Source: an uncultured Prevotellaceae bacterium (GTDB lineage Bacteria > Bacteroidota > Bacteroidia > Bacteroidales > Bacteroidaceae). From it: DNA of 64,000 nucleotides. The translations under genes were made by a program, and so were the position numbers. Shown piece after piece: positions 10,301 through 16,344 of the stretch; positions within the stretch are counted from its first letter, which is position 1; each line of letters starts with the position of its first letter. Where the stretch lies: contig CAMHUU010000009.1 in assembly GCA_946188395.1 (NCBI GenBank), positions 18,980 through 82,979 of the forward strand, given 5' to 3'. The notes under the pieces were generated by a model. The model did no database searches, was not told the origin of the DNA, and saw only the letters and a list, made by a program, of their open reading frames with translations.

Positions 10301-12118
10301 AGTGCCGTCGGCGTATAACTGGCGGTTGTTGATGGCGTCTTTCCAGTAATTACTAAACGACGTCTTGACATACTCATACTTCGCTTGTCGGGAGTTGGCA
10401 TTGTGGCGCAGCGTATCGCTCCAGTCCACTGCCGTGTGGTAGTAGTAGGCCATCGCCACGGAATCGATGGCGATGAAATCGCTGTTCCTGTCGTATGCCT
10501 TCTTGCTGGTAATCTTACCCTCTTTGACGTAGTCACTCCAAGTGCCGTCGAGGTACGTCTGGTAAAGGCCCCAGTCGTCCCTCTTGTTCTTCGACATTTC
10601 GGGCGATTTCAGCGTCAGCTCGGCGGGATTGGTCCACGTCAGCATGCCTTTGTTCTGGGCTATATTGCCATTGGTGTCTATCATATTGGCGTCGAAGGGA
10701 CCCTTAGTCTTCACCGTCTCCAGCGTAGTTTTGCCGTTGAAGTCCTTGGCATAAGTTACGACGGCACCGTCCTTATCCTGGTCGATGACGAGTTCGCCGT
10801 ATACGGAAATATCGTGCGTGTCGCCCACCTCGTTCTCGGGGAACAGGATGTCCACCACTAAGTAGTGGTCTTCCGGATTGTCGAGCATGGGAATCGTGGG
10901 ATTCTCGGAACCGAATTCCGAGAATTTCGACTTGTCGACGTCGAACCACGTCTTGTAGCGCACCCAGTAATGTACCTTACCTCGGTCTTCGCAGGTCAGC
11001 TGTTCCCAATGAACCTTGGGAGGCTCACTGTCGCCGAACAGGTCCTTCAGCACGACAGTGTGTTTGTCGATTTCCAGTGTCGGGGCTTCCTTCCAGTAAC
11101 TGTTCCTGCCGTTGTCGTTCAGGAACCAGATGAAGAGGGTGAAATACGGTTGGCCGGGTGTAATCACCGAGAAGGTGCGCGTGCCGCTACCGCCATCGGG
11201 GGTGACTGTCATGTCGATGGTGGGGATGTAGATTCGTGCCACATCCTCATCGGCTTTCACGTTCTGGGCGGGGGCTATCAGCAGCACCGCCAACAGGAAA
11301 AATGCCTGTAATTCAGTTCTAAATCGTTTCATCTCTATTTCGTTTTTGTTCTTTTTTCTTAATGAATAGATGTCCTCGGTGGCGTTGGTGCCGGCTTCGA
11401 TCACCGAGCCGTAGTTCACCAGTCCGTAGTAGATGTAACAGAACACGGCGATGCCCAGGGCCATCAAGACGATGAACGGCCACTGATGCGTGGGGAATGC
11501 TGCCGTCACCACGATGCTGCCCAGACCGAAGAAGACGATGAGGTGGCAGCTGACGCGGATGGAGCGCTGGAAACCTATCACCCTCCTCCGGCTCTCGTCC
11601 GTCCACCAGCGCGCATTGTCGTCGTTCTGCGGCAACTGCTTCGTCATTCTACGCACGCGCATGAGCGTACTATAAAATATATACGATATCCACAGGGCAT
11701 GGAGGAAGAATATTCCAAATGCATAATGCATAATGCTTAATGCATAATTAGCCGACGTCCAGTAGGCGATGAGGCCTAGGACGAGGATGCTAACGTCGCG
11801 CACGACGACGCGGCGCGACAGGTAGTTAGGATTCAGCAGCGAGATGTGGCTCCAGCCAAACAGGATTGCCGCCATGTGGAAATAACTCACCGACAGTGCC
11901 GAAGCTCCTGCAGGCCACGTTTCGCGCCACCACAGCTGGCTGTGGGCCACAAAACCTGCCGCGAAAACCAGAAGCGTCAGCGCCGTCAGCAGTCGTGAAC
12001 GGCGATACACCGTGTATTCGCTGTAGTTGACATTGCCCTCCAACAGCGCAACGCTCATCACGATGTTCGCGATGGCGGCTGTCAGCAGCACGATGTAATA
12101 TAGGTCTTGGACAATCAT
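1331..12118 (-). CDS. Giant multidomain secreted protein (LamG/FN3/BACON-like), fused in frame to an N-terminal membrane module
   Basis: One open frame of 3,595 codons. Residues 1-250 are a multi-helix membrane module. A second classical signal peptide follows at residue 263 (MKRFRTELQAFFLLAVLLIA...), encoded from the ATG at 11332, so the mature giant protein may be made separately (about 3,333 aa). Downstream, approximately: three FN3-like domains (710-1040), a LamG lectin-like domain (1056-1260, ending YIDDVRLF...AYWSFDEP), a carboxypeptidase-regulatory-like domain (1356-1440), a large unrecognised beta-rich centre (1600-2340), two more LamG domains (2546-2906), a BACON-like module near 3023-3103, and a C-terminal tail (AVYNIAGLTVYQG...) like type IX sorting tails. 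Probable role: very large surface or secreted adhesin or glycan-binding protein; no catalytic domain was recognised. A divergent AraC-type regulator lies next to it. Confidence 0.85.
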   Translation of the reverse strand: MIVQDLYYIVLLTAAIANIVMSVALLEGNVNYSEYTVYRRSRLLTALTLLVFAAGFVAHSQLWWRETWPAGASALSVSYFHMAAILFGWSHISLLNPNYLSRRVVVRDVSILVLGLIAYWTSANYALSIMHYAFGIFFLHALWISYIFYSTLMRVRRMTKQLPQNDDNARWWTDESRRRVIGFQRSIRVSCHLIVFFGLGSIVVTAAFPTHQWPFIVLMALGIAVFCYIYYGLVNYGSVIEAGTNATEDIYSLRKKNKNEIEMKRFRTELQAFFLLAVLLIAPAQNVKADEDVARIYIPTIDMTVTPDGGSGTRTFSVITPGQPYFTLFIWFLNDNGRNSYWKEAPTLEIDKHTVVLKDLFGDSEPPKVHWEQLTCEDRGKVHYWVRYKTWFDVDKSKFSEFGSENPTIPMLDNPEDHYLVVDILFPENEVGDTHDISVYGELVIDQDKDGAVVTYAKDFNGKTTLETVKTKGPFDANMIDTNGNIAQNKGMLTWTNPAELTLKSPEMSKNKRDDWGLYQTYLDGTWSDYVKEGKITSKKAYDRNSDFIAIDSVAMAYYYHTAVDWSDTLRHNANSRQAKYEYVKTSFSNYWKDAINNRQLYADGTGYIWGDAFTVIPSGNPGSDGTFTGGSFLFQRKDNQHFTHLALLDAQGDTLTQWCGCSQQESLTIPQGKTVKYIYIECDGLIYGYPVRFVKSGIMDPDDVVYPSELTATPNPWNSEIALKWKANDISTIDLTHKNYDGSYDVYRDGERIGSVDGSTSSDYSYIDGKAEFDKKYTYTVNYIPKAWTDTIPTPCVTDTVMSTMKHTVSITDFQGSAIADGYKLSWKLDCILNKTAGYEFKLYRKEITPDMGVPTPADFDGLEPIKIIGVTSTQPTAYTYTDKDVNSTSSYAYMVALDAQETTITATCMPDGHPDRSHPHGMWASCGTHSDYIHIEWEADVRSGDKMVYKLYRHVIAEGEQNINSKEQSDNAHLQWDYLTTIESTEKNVSYDDHTATPGNYYAYAVMSSVNGSSDVTYMGCDGFIRNTGIINGRVSYEGGKYAVEGARIDLLATGAVGNELFNSLSLSGDQSGLRWAISEKQMHNYFRNRPFSVQMYVNPDNGQDGRCLFDINGTVSLALSGDGSADGYALTATAGSTTVTSQLHLKPSQFTSLAFTYDGSGKSWIHLMAPDSLGHIASEQLFDNVALTWTADQAGVMTIGTTCDTLRSMRGYIDDVRLFTRQLSTSDIEKNYNHYMGGTESDLVAYWSFDEPISTLRRAYDYSSTGSTANENHAKVMAAQRNSDIRPTTEQLALFSLTDTDGHYTIQSIPYANSGNDIGTGYDIIPSKNAHQFDPVSRHITVSADQTTFDDINFTDNSKYTVRGFVYYENTTYPVKGCRFLIDGTEVRTINNDVVTSDDKGEYRFEIPIGNHVVSVVKDGHTFLNGGHYPATGTFNFNKDVSHLTFFDTTKAIVTGRVVGGAIEKEKPLGLGLSTATVGSATLRLLTSSSMEDARNMNVRLDSISGEFIAAADSLYYEQANPDRVQSIAYIGNKQDGQGDVKTIYIKTDPRTGEFAVKLPPVPYYIETIVDNNTEATTALKEKTLLDCSDVTRWQRAAETQTSSAGKVDTLATFDYNTAFVQTYFAAPAISVVQNGSNEGVFGEKNVPAGELGATKDTYTETGGVVTYNYGVPIFTQGMSYRLDVSAYEQYFNYDADAEHPIETRIPSTEGLLTISNPMTQDADTVALAPLDSLGRYVYTFQPLKVNEVAPYTQPLSFALTIGENVYPWNWTYRGKDEPLQCLVLGTKVTGNTSVTAGPDALINIIRDPFGSNSSVTWEKGSELSYGFDVKLKLALNWANTMENEGGLDVTMASGVGTYIFTGSSLAAGVSEGFSWKNSLDVNGGSTWSFENTQSVSTSSEPHFDGPNGDVFVGMSTSFIYGDGLQVMLVDDQAGDYRIGTQPTVAVTQGMDTKFAYSQDYIITQLIPNFKRLREVRLRQVSQEYLETARSQFHNDTDSIVYMTSLTPDDPRFGTSLDDPVWGDDAVSYYKLNWGPDSLYYYGPSYTAFLPVSGKYADEEESWDAIRTINSNIQIWEGFLATNEESKVKAINREPKTTISFSGTTLSYDHIETTTGSEGISFETAASVYQKYKVGAKIKNTATNTASGSYGIEYEQSFNPSLIFGQTMHSSYTVNIADNVANNTHEMAVYDADDGFGYIFRQVSGQTSCPYEGLQLTKYYEPGNHELSKATTQIEVPHIDCDQRIVTAADPDEGAFFNLKLSNPSVAQVYDTTENDFILQVVSDKWGSLAEVKFNGEEKPSSLGVSLSPGDSVMITMKVKPKDKEVIHLDSLHLCLYSECQSSISDDIIVAAHFQPQAEKIELASSRTLVNTATDSTLVLTATGYKPTSTILNAVKLQQRKQGSPDWATLHSWVTGVPAGDNESALVSERIDTLIDMHSNIAYPDATYEFRAVTDCTVAGESVLGESETITVIKDVTLPRPLYLPEPADGILSPGDNITVTFNEDIYSQSLNKPDNFSLQAVLNTDSVAHEVALRLDGATTPAATTQADLMLGNTSFTVCTWLKASGTPGTILRHGEGANALRLNLDADGHLTAYITDENGMAQPYTSPTTIPHDEWVYLGVSYDVNAGTLSAHYTSANNEDVLIGGVSVGQHATSQGRIYLGENLHGAMHELSFYSTSLDWTSIKMQMYEGKSHSKPSLIGYWHLDEGHGTKSEDLARSRHMLIASPTAWYLENENIALALGGTASVAIPLGELSAKESTSFLIEAWALDSGSPAESASLFSLDNGGKLDLIVTGDGNLKLVTDSTTVTTTVAPFTPNEWHHVALNVLRGTASEANLIVDGTSVFTLPTSAVPALEGARLWLGRGMTGAMDEVRLWHGTNTQATIVDRMYTRIDATDERGLVGYYPFEKSTYDEYDQRVYGFSLENFGYEHKASTALVTDGGAVAPQAAGSAPGLKSAPHKTLLDFDFVADERTVSITLDHSPQALEGCIVNTTLHDFYDMHTNVGNPVTWSFVVRQNPLTWNTTEVSTKVSAGNGGTFTATLTNMSGTTQDWSFVELPSWLTANMTSGTILANQTQDIEFTVPSGIAIGKYFATVSVRAAIGIDTPLDISVSAEGQRPDWSKPEGYDDYMTVVAQIKLDGIVSTDPDDMLGAFTDPADGGLGECLGAAQPTYNESRDAYYVRLMVYGNSTIVGDTVRFRIYDASTGLTYPLTNVSTPVLFTIDGSAGSFDNPVIVENTDKVLQTLPLYQGTNWVSLYLAPDKNQVSTLFQPVTGQISAIDFADGLTVSYDGTAWSADHPVGTAEMMKVSMNAQAELPVVGDAVNPADYPFTIKPGNNWIGVPSGNAMPIGDAFTALSPVEGDQVKGQTGFSIYENTSWVGDLQFIEPGQGYVYTSGADHEKTFCFPSSVPARQGVRRLDNLKGIAANYRYAHNMALVCTVHNEYGEPTDVTSVEVHDATGELRGRTTRLFRDSLLLLVVSGQTEGEPLVVRANVRGADDGQYATLLHFKRDHLTGTLRRPLVIGAATTDIAALVFAADSQLAVYNIAGLTVYQGPASQFDKHQLLPDAVYIIRETTSAGQVNTYKAKLDR
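11333..12118 (-). other. Membrane sensor-like module at the 5' end of the giant frame, homologous to the N-terminus of the neighbouring AraC regulator
   Basis: This 262-codon segment encodes about seven hydrophobic helices (YYIVLLTAAIANIVMSVALL; VVRDVSILVLGLIAYW; VSCHLIVFFGLGSIVV). It then has a basic linker (SLRKKNKNEIE) running straight into the signal peptide of the secreted protein with no stop. Its layout matches the divergent AraC protein: an RSR-L motif after helix 1, an RR(D/V)-LGL turn, then SRRRVIGFQRS versus RERRGVIRWMRNS before the last helices and a closing YYGLVNYG versus VSFYGYG. It ends where the regulator's HTH half would begin. It could be a separate sensor protein or a regulator that lost its DNA-binding half. 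It contains an in-frame micro-repeat (ATGCATAATGCTTAATGCAT, 11716-11750). Confidence 0.6.
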
Positions 12119-12315
12119 GGGCTTCGATTTTTAAATGGTTGGGTCTATGGCCGACCCCTTCAGTTTTTGTTTCTTTTTTTTTTTCTCAAATCTTAATGGT
12201 GGGTCTATGGTCGACCCCCAGAATTTTGATTTCACACTGCAAGGACGGTGCAAACCGAGTGCAATCAAGCTTGCTTGAATTGCCGAGGTGCAGCCCGTTC
12301 TCGCATTTTCGAATG
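12119..12315 (-). promoter_or_regulatory. Structured 5' leader of the giant-gene transcript
   Basis: About 195 bases separate the minus-strand promoter from the first start codon. On the minus strand the leader begins GCATTCGAAAATGC, a small hairpin, then has CAAGCAAGCTTG and CGGTTTGCACCG hairpins. Two GGGTC(7 nt)GACCC hairpins of almost identical sequence follow, at 12201-12217 and 12141-12157, exactly 60 bases apart, each followed by a pyrimidine- or T-rich stretch. From memory, similar leader sequence occurs before other Prevotella genes, but I cannot verify this here. Function unknown; it may control mRNA stability or translation. Confidence 0.5.
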
Positions 12316-12323
12316 CAAAGGTA
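12316..12323 (-). promoter_or_regulatory. Promoter -7 box for the giant gene
   Basis: CAAAGGTA on the plus strand reads TACCTTTG on the minus strand, an exact TAnnTTTG box. The first operator-like direct repeat starts 20 bases upstream, where an activator would contact polymerase. Confidence 0.7.
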
Positions 12324-12342
12324 CGAACATTTTTTCTATTAA

Positions 12343-12413
12343 GGTGTACAAAAATTAAGAATGGTGTTCAAAAATTAAGAATTAGGTGTTCAAATTGTGA
12401 GAATTTGAACACC
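12343..12413. repeat. Three 20-bp direct repeats plus 12-bp perfect palindrome: likely operator array between divergent genes
   Basis: Repeat 1 GGTGTACAAAAATTAAGAAT (12343-12362) and repeat 2 GGTGTTCAAAAATTAAGAAT (12363-12382) are exactly adjacent. A third, diverged copy follows at 12385-12404. The third copy also forms a perfect inverted repeat, GGTGTTCAAATT / AATTTGAACACC, with 5 bases between arms (12385-12413). The array lies immediately upstream of the giant gene's promoter and in the region shared with the AraC gene. This arrangement suits binding sites of the adjacent AraC-type regulator; that link is inference. Confidence 0.7.
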
Positions 12414-12428
12414 CCCAACGGCATTGCT

Positions 12429-12454
12429 ATTTCCCGATGAAATGGGCGTTTTTT
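12429..12454 (+). repeat. Left arm of a 26-bp perfect inverted repeat bracketing the AraC gene
   Basis: The sequence ATTTCCCGATGAAATGGGCG followed by six T is repeated without mismatch as the reverse complement at 13668-13693. The arms bound a 1,213-bp interior containing the regulator's promoter and coding sequence. Each arm contains a weak CCC..AT GAA AT GGG hairpin followed by a T tract that reads inwards. Confidence 0.85.
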
Positions 12455-12529
12455 GAAATTAATTGTAAAAATACTCGTTTCGTATTTAAAAAAGTTAATT
12501 TTTTCTTTGTTTTTTCGTTCGATAATTCG

Positions 12530-12537
12530 TAATTTTG
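12530..12537 (+). promoter_or_regulatory. Promoter -7 box for the AraC-type regulator
   Basis: TAATTTTG fits TAnnTTTG exactly. It lies only 4 bases before the GTG used by the ORF track, so transcription would start at or inside that codon. Either the mRNA is essentially leaderless or the true start is the ATG at 12602. Confidence 0.6.
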
Positions 12538-12541
12538 CCGC

Positions 12542-13669
12542 GTGATTCCTATCGAGCACATCCAGTTCGCTGCCATCACGCTGACGGGTTTCCTGACCCT
12601 GATGCTGGTGTTCATGCTGCCCCTGCGTGGCGAGGGCGGACAGGTCTACAACCGTTCCCGCTGGCTCATGGTGGCTGGTACGGCCCTGTTGCCCGTACAA
12701 TTTCTGTTGCAATACACGCTACATTTCCGCCAGATGGGCGTTGAACCTGCCGTGCTGGTCAATCTGCTATTCTTCATTCCCTGCGCGTGGCTCCTCGGCA
12801 TGGCCATTCTCAACCTGCTGCGTCAGAATTCCCTGCGCCGTCAGGACTGGCTCGTCGGTTTAGGCTGTTATGTCGTGGTGGTTGTTCTGCTCCTTGGCGC
12901 TAATCCCACCGCAGGCCACGGCGTCCTTGCCGTCACCCGGCGGCTTTATTTTGCCGAGGTCCTCAGTGCCATCGTCTATGCCGCCATGCAGTTCCACTAC
13001 ACGGCCCGTCTGTGGCAGGAGTTCCGCCGCGTGCGCTTGGCCATGGACAACTATTTCGACCGCGAGCGCCGCGGCGTCATCCGTTGGATGCGCAACAGCA
13101 CCATGCTGCTCTCCCTCTCGGCGGTTTTCGCACCGGCCGTCATCTTCTGGTCCGGACCCTTGCTGGTCGTCTATACCCTTATCATCTTCTTCTGCATCAG
13201 CTATACCGTCGTCAGCTTCTATGGCTACGGACTCGACCGTCACCGCCTGAACGATCTGCAACAGGTTGAGCGTTCCTTGCAGGAGGACGAACAGCAGGCT
13301 GCTGCCGACAGCGAGGCTGGCGGCGAACTCTCCGAGCACGACATGAAGCGCATCGCCGCCGCCGTCGACCGTTGGCTCGCCCGTGGAGGCCATCTCCATG
13401 CCGGCATCACCATTCAGACCGCCACCGACGAGATGCATGTGCCGCGCTACCTCTTCTCCGCGTGGCTCAAGACCACCCGCCAGGGCCTGTTCAACCCCTG
13501 GCTCACCTATCATCGCATCGAGGAGGCTAAGCAGCAGCTTACCCTCCATCCCGAATGGAACAACGACACCATTGCCGAATACTGCGGTTTCAACACCCGC
13601 ACCTATTTCCAAACCACCTTCAAGCGTCTCACCGGCGTCACTCCCCAGGAATTCCTCGCCCAGCAGTAA
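12542..13669 (+). CDS. Membrane-anchored AraC-family transcriptional regulator
   Basis: The N-terminal half (about 1-225) has roughly seven hydrophobic helices (HIQFAAITLTGFLTLMLVFM; LLVVYTLIIFFCISYTVVSF). A charged linker (QVERSLQEDEQQ) leads to an AraC-type double HTH at about 275-372: ATDEMHVPRYLFSAWLK in the first helix pair and NDTIAEYCGFNTRTYFQTTFKRLTGVTPQEF, the classical AraC signature, in the second. It would sense an envelope or membrane signal and bind DNA from the membrane. The start is GTG at 12542, or ATG at 12602, which would cost most of helix 1. The giant-gene frame opposite carries a homologous sensor half, and the repeats between them are the obvious operator. The stop codon overlaps the edge of the right arm of the 26-bp inverted repeat. 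Confidence 0.9.
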   Translation: MIPIEHIQFAAITLTGFLTLMLVFMLPLRGEGGQVYNRSRWLMVAGTALLPVQFLLQYTLHFRQMGVEPAVLVNLLFFIPCAWLLGMAILNLLRQNSLRRQDWLVGLGCYVVVVVLLLGANPTAGHGVLAVTRRLYFAEVLSAIVYAAMQFHYTARLWQEFRRVRLAMDNYFDRERRGVIRWMRNSTMLLSLSAVFAPAVIFWSGPLLVVYTLIIFFCISYTVVSFYGYGLDRHRLNDLQQVERSLQEDEQQAAADSEAGGELSEHDMKRIAAAVDRWLARGGHLHAGITIQTATDEMHVPRYLFSAWLKTTRQGLFNPWLTYHRIEEAKQQLTLHPEWNNDTIAEYCGFNTRTYFQTTFKRLTGVTPQEFLAQQ

Positions 13670-13693
13670 AAAACGCCCATTTCATCGGGAAAT
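13668..13693 (-). repeat. Right arm of the 26-bp perfect inverted repeat
   Basis: It begins in the stop codon of the AraC gene (TAAAAAACGCCC...) and is the exact reverse complement of 12429-12454. No partner arm or recombinase gene was seen elsewhere in the window. Confidence 0.85.
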
Positions 13694-13923
13694 TGGGGTT
13701 GTGCTGACAAAACGAAGTGACAAAGTGACAAGTGACAAAAGTCATTTTCTAAACATTGTCTCGACGAGTCGACAAGTCGACCACCTATTTATATAGTATC
13801 ACGAATAAGTGGCTCTCGTTACTTGACAGAAGGCTTCTGTGAGTCAAGAAAAGGCTCCTGCTGATGATTATGAGACACCCGCCGCGGAGGCTGAAAAATA
13901 AATGAAAATAGATGTGTTTTCTT
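13694..13923. other. Intergenic region with micro-repeats and a palindrome, no gene
   Basis: Holds a tandem micro-repeat built on GTGACAAA (13705-13742), a stretch of GTCGAC-containing repeats (13755-13780), and a strong hairpin CTTGACAGAAGG-CTTCTG..GTCAAG near 13830-13856 (core ACAGAAG g CTTCTGT). No T tract follows the hairpin, so it is not an obvious terminator. The ORFs called here lack start context and family resemblance. Confidence 0.6.
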
Positions 13924-13955
13924 TTGGTGTTTTCATTATTTTTTCGTATCTTTGC
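13924..13955 (+). promoter_or_regulatory. Promoter of the subtilase gene
   Basis: TATCTTTGC at 13947-13955 is an exact TAnnTTTG box, with a TTG at 13924-13926 spaced 20 bases upstream. The start codon is 37 bases downstream. Confidence 0.8.
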
Positions 13956-13991
13956 AGAGTGAAAATACAATTAGCGAAAATAGTGATTAAA

Positions 13992-16316
13992 ATGAAGAAA
14001 TTTGTTTGTTTTGCACTGACGTTGATGTGTGCTATGGGGCTTTGGGCCCAGGTGGTTGCGGGTGGCAGCAAGATGTCGCCTTGGTTGCTTGAACAGTACC
14101 GGCAACAGCAGACAGCCGTGAGACAGCATGGCGGACCGTTGCGCGTACAGGGCCGTCCGGTGATGAAATATATGCTTGCGCTGGTGAGCAGTACCGATGG
14201 TTCAGCCACTGTGAAACAGAAGGGTGGTGTGGTATGGCAGGACTTCGGCCATGGCATCTGTGCCGCCTTCCTGCCCATGGACAGCCTCGGCGTGCTCGAC
14301 CAGAGCGATGCCATCCTGCGCATGGAGGCCAGTCAGTTGTCTGCCATACAGAACGACACGTCGGCGTTGATTCTTGGCGTCGACAAGCTGGCGTCGGCAG
14401 CCACCCCGCTGCCACAGGCCTTTACCGGCAAGGGCGTCTGTGCTGCCGTCATGGACATTGGCTTCGACTTCACCCATCCCGCTTTCCGTAATGCTGATGG
14501 CACGTCGCGCATCCAGTGGTTCTGGGATCCGATGGCCCCTGATGCCAACGACGATGTGGTAGGCGTGTTCTATACCTCACCCGAGCAGATGCTGCTGGCA
14601 CGCCACTGCATCAATGCCGATACCGATAATCACGGCTGTCACGTCATGGGTTCGATGGCCGGTAACGGACTGGACGGTCGTTTCGTGGGTATGGCTCCCG
14701 AGGCCGACATTCGCGGTGCCTATATCCCCCTCGGCCACATTAATGAAGAATTCTTGGACCATTTCGCTGACTATGTGGCGCGTCATATCGGCATCGACTT
14801 GCCCTTCGACGATACCTTTTTTGACGTGGGATTGAGCAATATCGTCGAACTGGTGGAGCTTTATAAGATTTTCGAGGCTGCCGATGCCGCTGGACAGCCC
14901 TGTGTCGTCAACTGGAGCTTTGGCGCCGCGGCGAACTTCATTGACGACCTTTCACTCTATGAACAGGTGTTCAACCAGCTCGTCGGCCCTGGACACATCG
15001 TCGCCGTTGCGGCAGGAAATGATGGTGGTATGATGACCTATCTGAAGAAGTCCGCCACCGAGCCCCTCGACCATGCCATCTATTACAAGTCGGCGCAAAA
15101 GCCCTTCTATGCTTTCGATATCCGCGGCGAGGACAACACCCCCGACTTCATCCTCACGATGACCTTCGACGGTCTGGAGAAAACCATCGTCTTCGATACC
15201 CGTGCGGCAAAGGATGCCGCGTCGAAGGGCGAAGAATATAAGGACAGCATCCTGTTGCCCAAGCCCGACAAATGGGATGACGCCACCATGGGTGACTATG
15301 TGCAGGCGGACAACAAGCTCATGGTGTACTTCATGCCCGATAAACAGGCCGGTGGCCACATCGGTTACCTCGCGTTGCTCATGCTGCCTGAAAGCTATGC
15401 CAAAGCCCCTGACATACTGGGGCGGTTGCAGATTGATACTCCCGTAGGACTGGAATTGATCAACGACTGCCGGTTCCCCGGCAAGACTGTGTTCAGCAAT
15501 AAGAACCACGTCAATTCGCGTGGCTGCAACGTCGGCACCATTGGCGCCCCCGCCTTCCTGGACCGTGCCATCACCGTCGGTGCCATGCACCACCGCACGG
15601 AGTTTACCAACGTCAATGGTGAGCCCGCCACCTATATTGCGCTGGGTAGCGAAGAGGGTCATCTCACCAGTTTCAGTTCTTGCGGACCGACTGTCGATGG
15701 ACGTATCAAACCCGATGTGGTGGCGCCCGGTCATAACATCCTCTCTGCGCTGAATAGCTTCTACAAGAAAAATGGCGATGACGAAGCCACCAAAAAGGAG
15801 GTCACCCCGCTTGCGGCATACCGTGCCCGTCACTACGGCCGCGACTATGCCATGTGGGCCATGAGCGGTACGTCGATGGCCACACCGATTACCGCTGGTG
15901 TCATTGCCCTGTGGCTGCAGGCCAAGCCCGACCTCACCCCTGAGGACATCCACGGCGTCATTGAGCGTACCAGCCACCAGCCCGAGCCCGATTTCTCGGG
16001 AACCGACAAGAACATTTTCTATGGCTGGGGCGAGATTGATGCCTATGCCGGACTGCTCGACATCCTCGGTTTGCCCACCAGCATTCCCGGCCTGTCGCAG
16101 CACCAGCCGCAGGGCGTCACCTTCCGCATGACGGACGGGCGGCTCTTCATCGACGGTGCAGCCGACGGTACCCCCGTGCACATCTATACCACCGACGGAC
16201 GCCTCGTCACCGCTACGCGTCTTGCCGGTGGCAGCATCACCCTGCCCGCAGGAAGCCCCGCCGGTGTCTATGCCGTACAGGTTGGCACTTTGGGCTCTAC
16301 CCTGATCCGCAAATAG
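13992..16316 (+). CDS. Secreted subtilisin-family (S8) serine protease with C-terminal sorting-like tail
   Basis: The ORF track starts at 13902, but the 90 bases before 13992 hold the promoter. The ATG at 13992 gives a clean signal peptide (MKKFVCFALTLMCAMGLWAQ), so the protein is 774 aa. The catalytic triad is visible: Asp in AAVMDIGFDFTHP (about 154), His in DNHGCHVMGSMAG (about 213), and Ser in MSGTSMATPITAG (about 626), with a long insertion between His and Ser as in Bacteroidota S8 enzymes. The C-terminal 60 residues (HIYTTDGRLVTATRLAGG... VYAVQVG) look like a type IX secretion or beta-sandwich tail. Likely an exported or surface protease for nutrient proteins; substrate unknown. Monocistronic between its promoter and the terminator at 16345. 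Confidence 0.95.
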   Translation: MKKFVCFALTLMCAMGLWAQVVAGGSKMSPWLLEQYRQQQTAVRQHGGPLRVQGRPVMKYMLALVSSTDGSATVKQKGGVVWQDFGHGICAAFLPMDSLGVLDQSDAILRMEASQLSAIQNDTSALILGVDKLASAATPLPQAFTGKGVCAAVMDIGFDFTHPAFRNADGTSRIQWFWDPMAPDANDDVVGVFYTSPEQMLLARHCINADTDNHGCHVMGSMAGNGLDGRFVGMAPEADIRGAYIPLGHINEEFLDHFADYVARHIGIDLPFDDTFFDVGLSNIVELVELYKIFEAADAAGQPCVVNWSFGAAANFIDDLSLYEQVFNQLVGPGHIVAVAAGNDGGMMTYLKKSATEPLDHAIYYKSAQKPFYAFDIRGEDNTPDFILTMTFDGLEKTIVFDTRAAKDAASKGEEYKDSILLPKPDKWDDATMGDYVQADNKLMVYFMPDKQAGGHIGYLALLMLPESYAKAPDILGRLQIDTPVGLELINDCRFPGKTVFSNKNHVNSRGCNVGTIGAPAFLDRAITVGAMHHRTEFTNVNGEPATYIALGSEEGHLTSFSSCGPTVDGRIKPDVVAPGHNILSALNSFYKKNGDDEATKKEVTPLAAYRARHYGRDYAMWAMSGTSMATPITAGVIALWLQAKPDLTPEDIHGVIERTSHQPEPDFSGTDKNIFYGWGEIDAYAGLLDILGLPTSIPGLSQHQPQGVTFRMTDGRLFIDGAADGTPVHIYTTDGRLVTATRLAGGSITLPAGSPAGVYAVQVGTLGSTLIRK

Positions 16317-16344
16317 TTGTTGGAAGATATAGACAATCAAGAAA

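Noticed and set aside
12139-12342. 67-aa plus-strand ORF in the giant-gene leader
   Set aside because: It reads through the hairpin pair and the promoter of the opposite gene. It is better explained as untranslated leader.
12429-12454. Inverted repeat arms as ordinary terminators
   Set aside because: Each arm has a weak hairpin plus T tract, but both T tracts point inward: the left arm would terminate transcription entering toward the AraC promoter and the right arm would terminate antisense transcription. The 26-bp exact identity of the arms is not explained by terminator function alone.
13785-13970. 61-aa minus-strand ORF in the AraC-subtilase spacer
   Set aside because: It overlaps the subtilase promoter, has no ribosome site or family resemblance, and reads palindromic repeat sequence.
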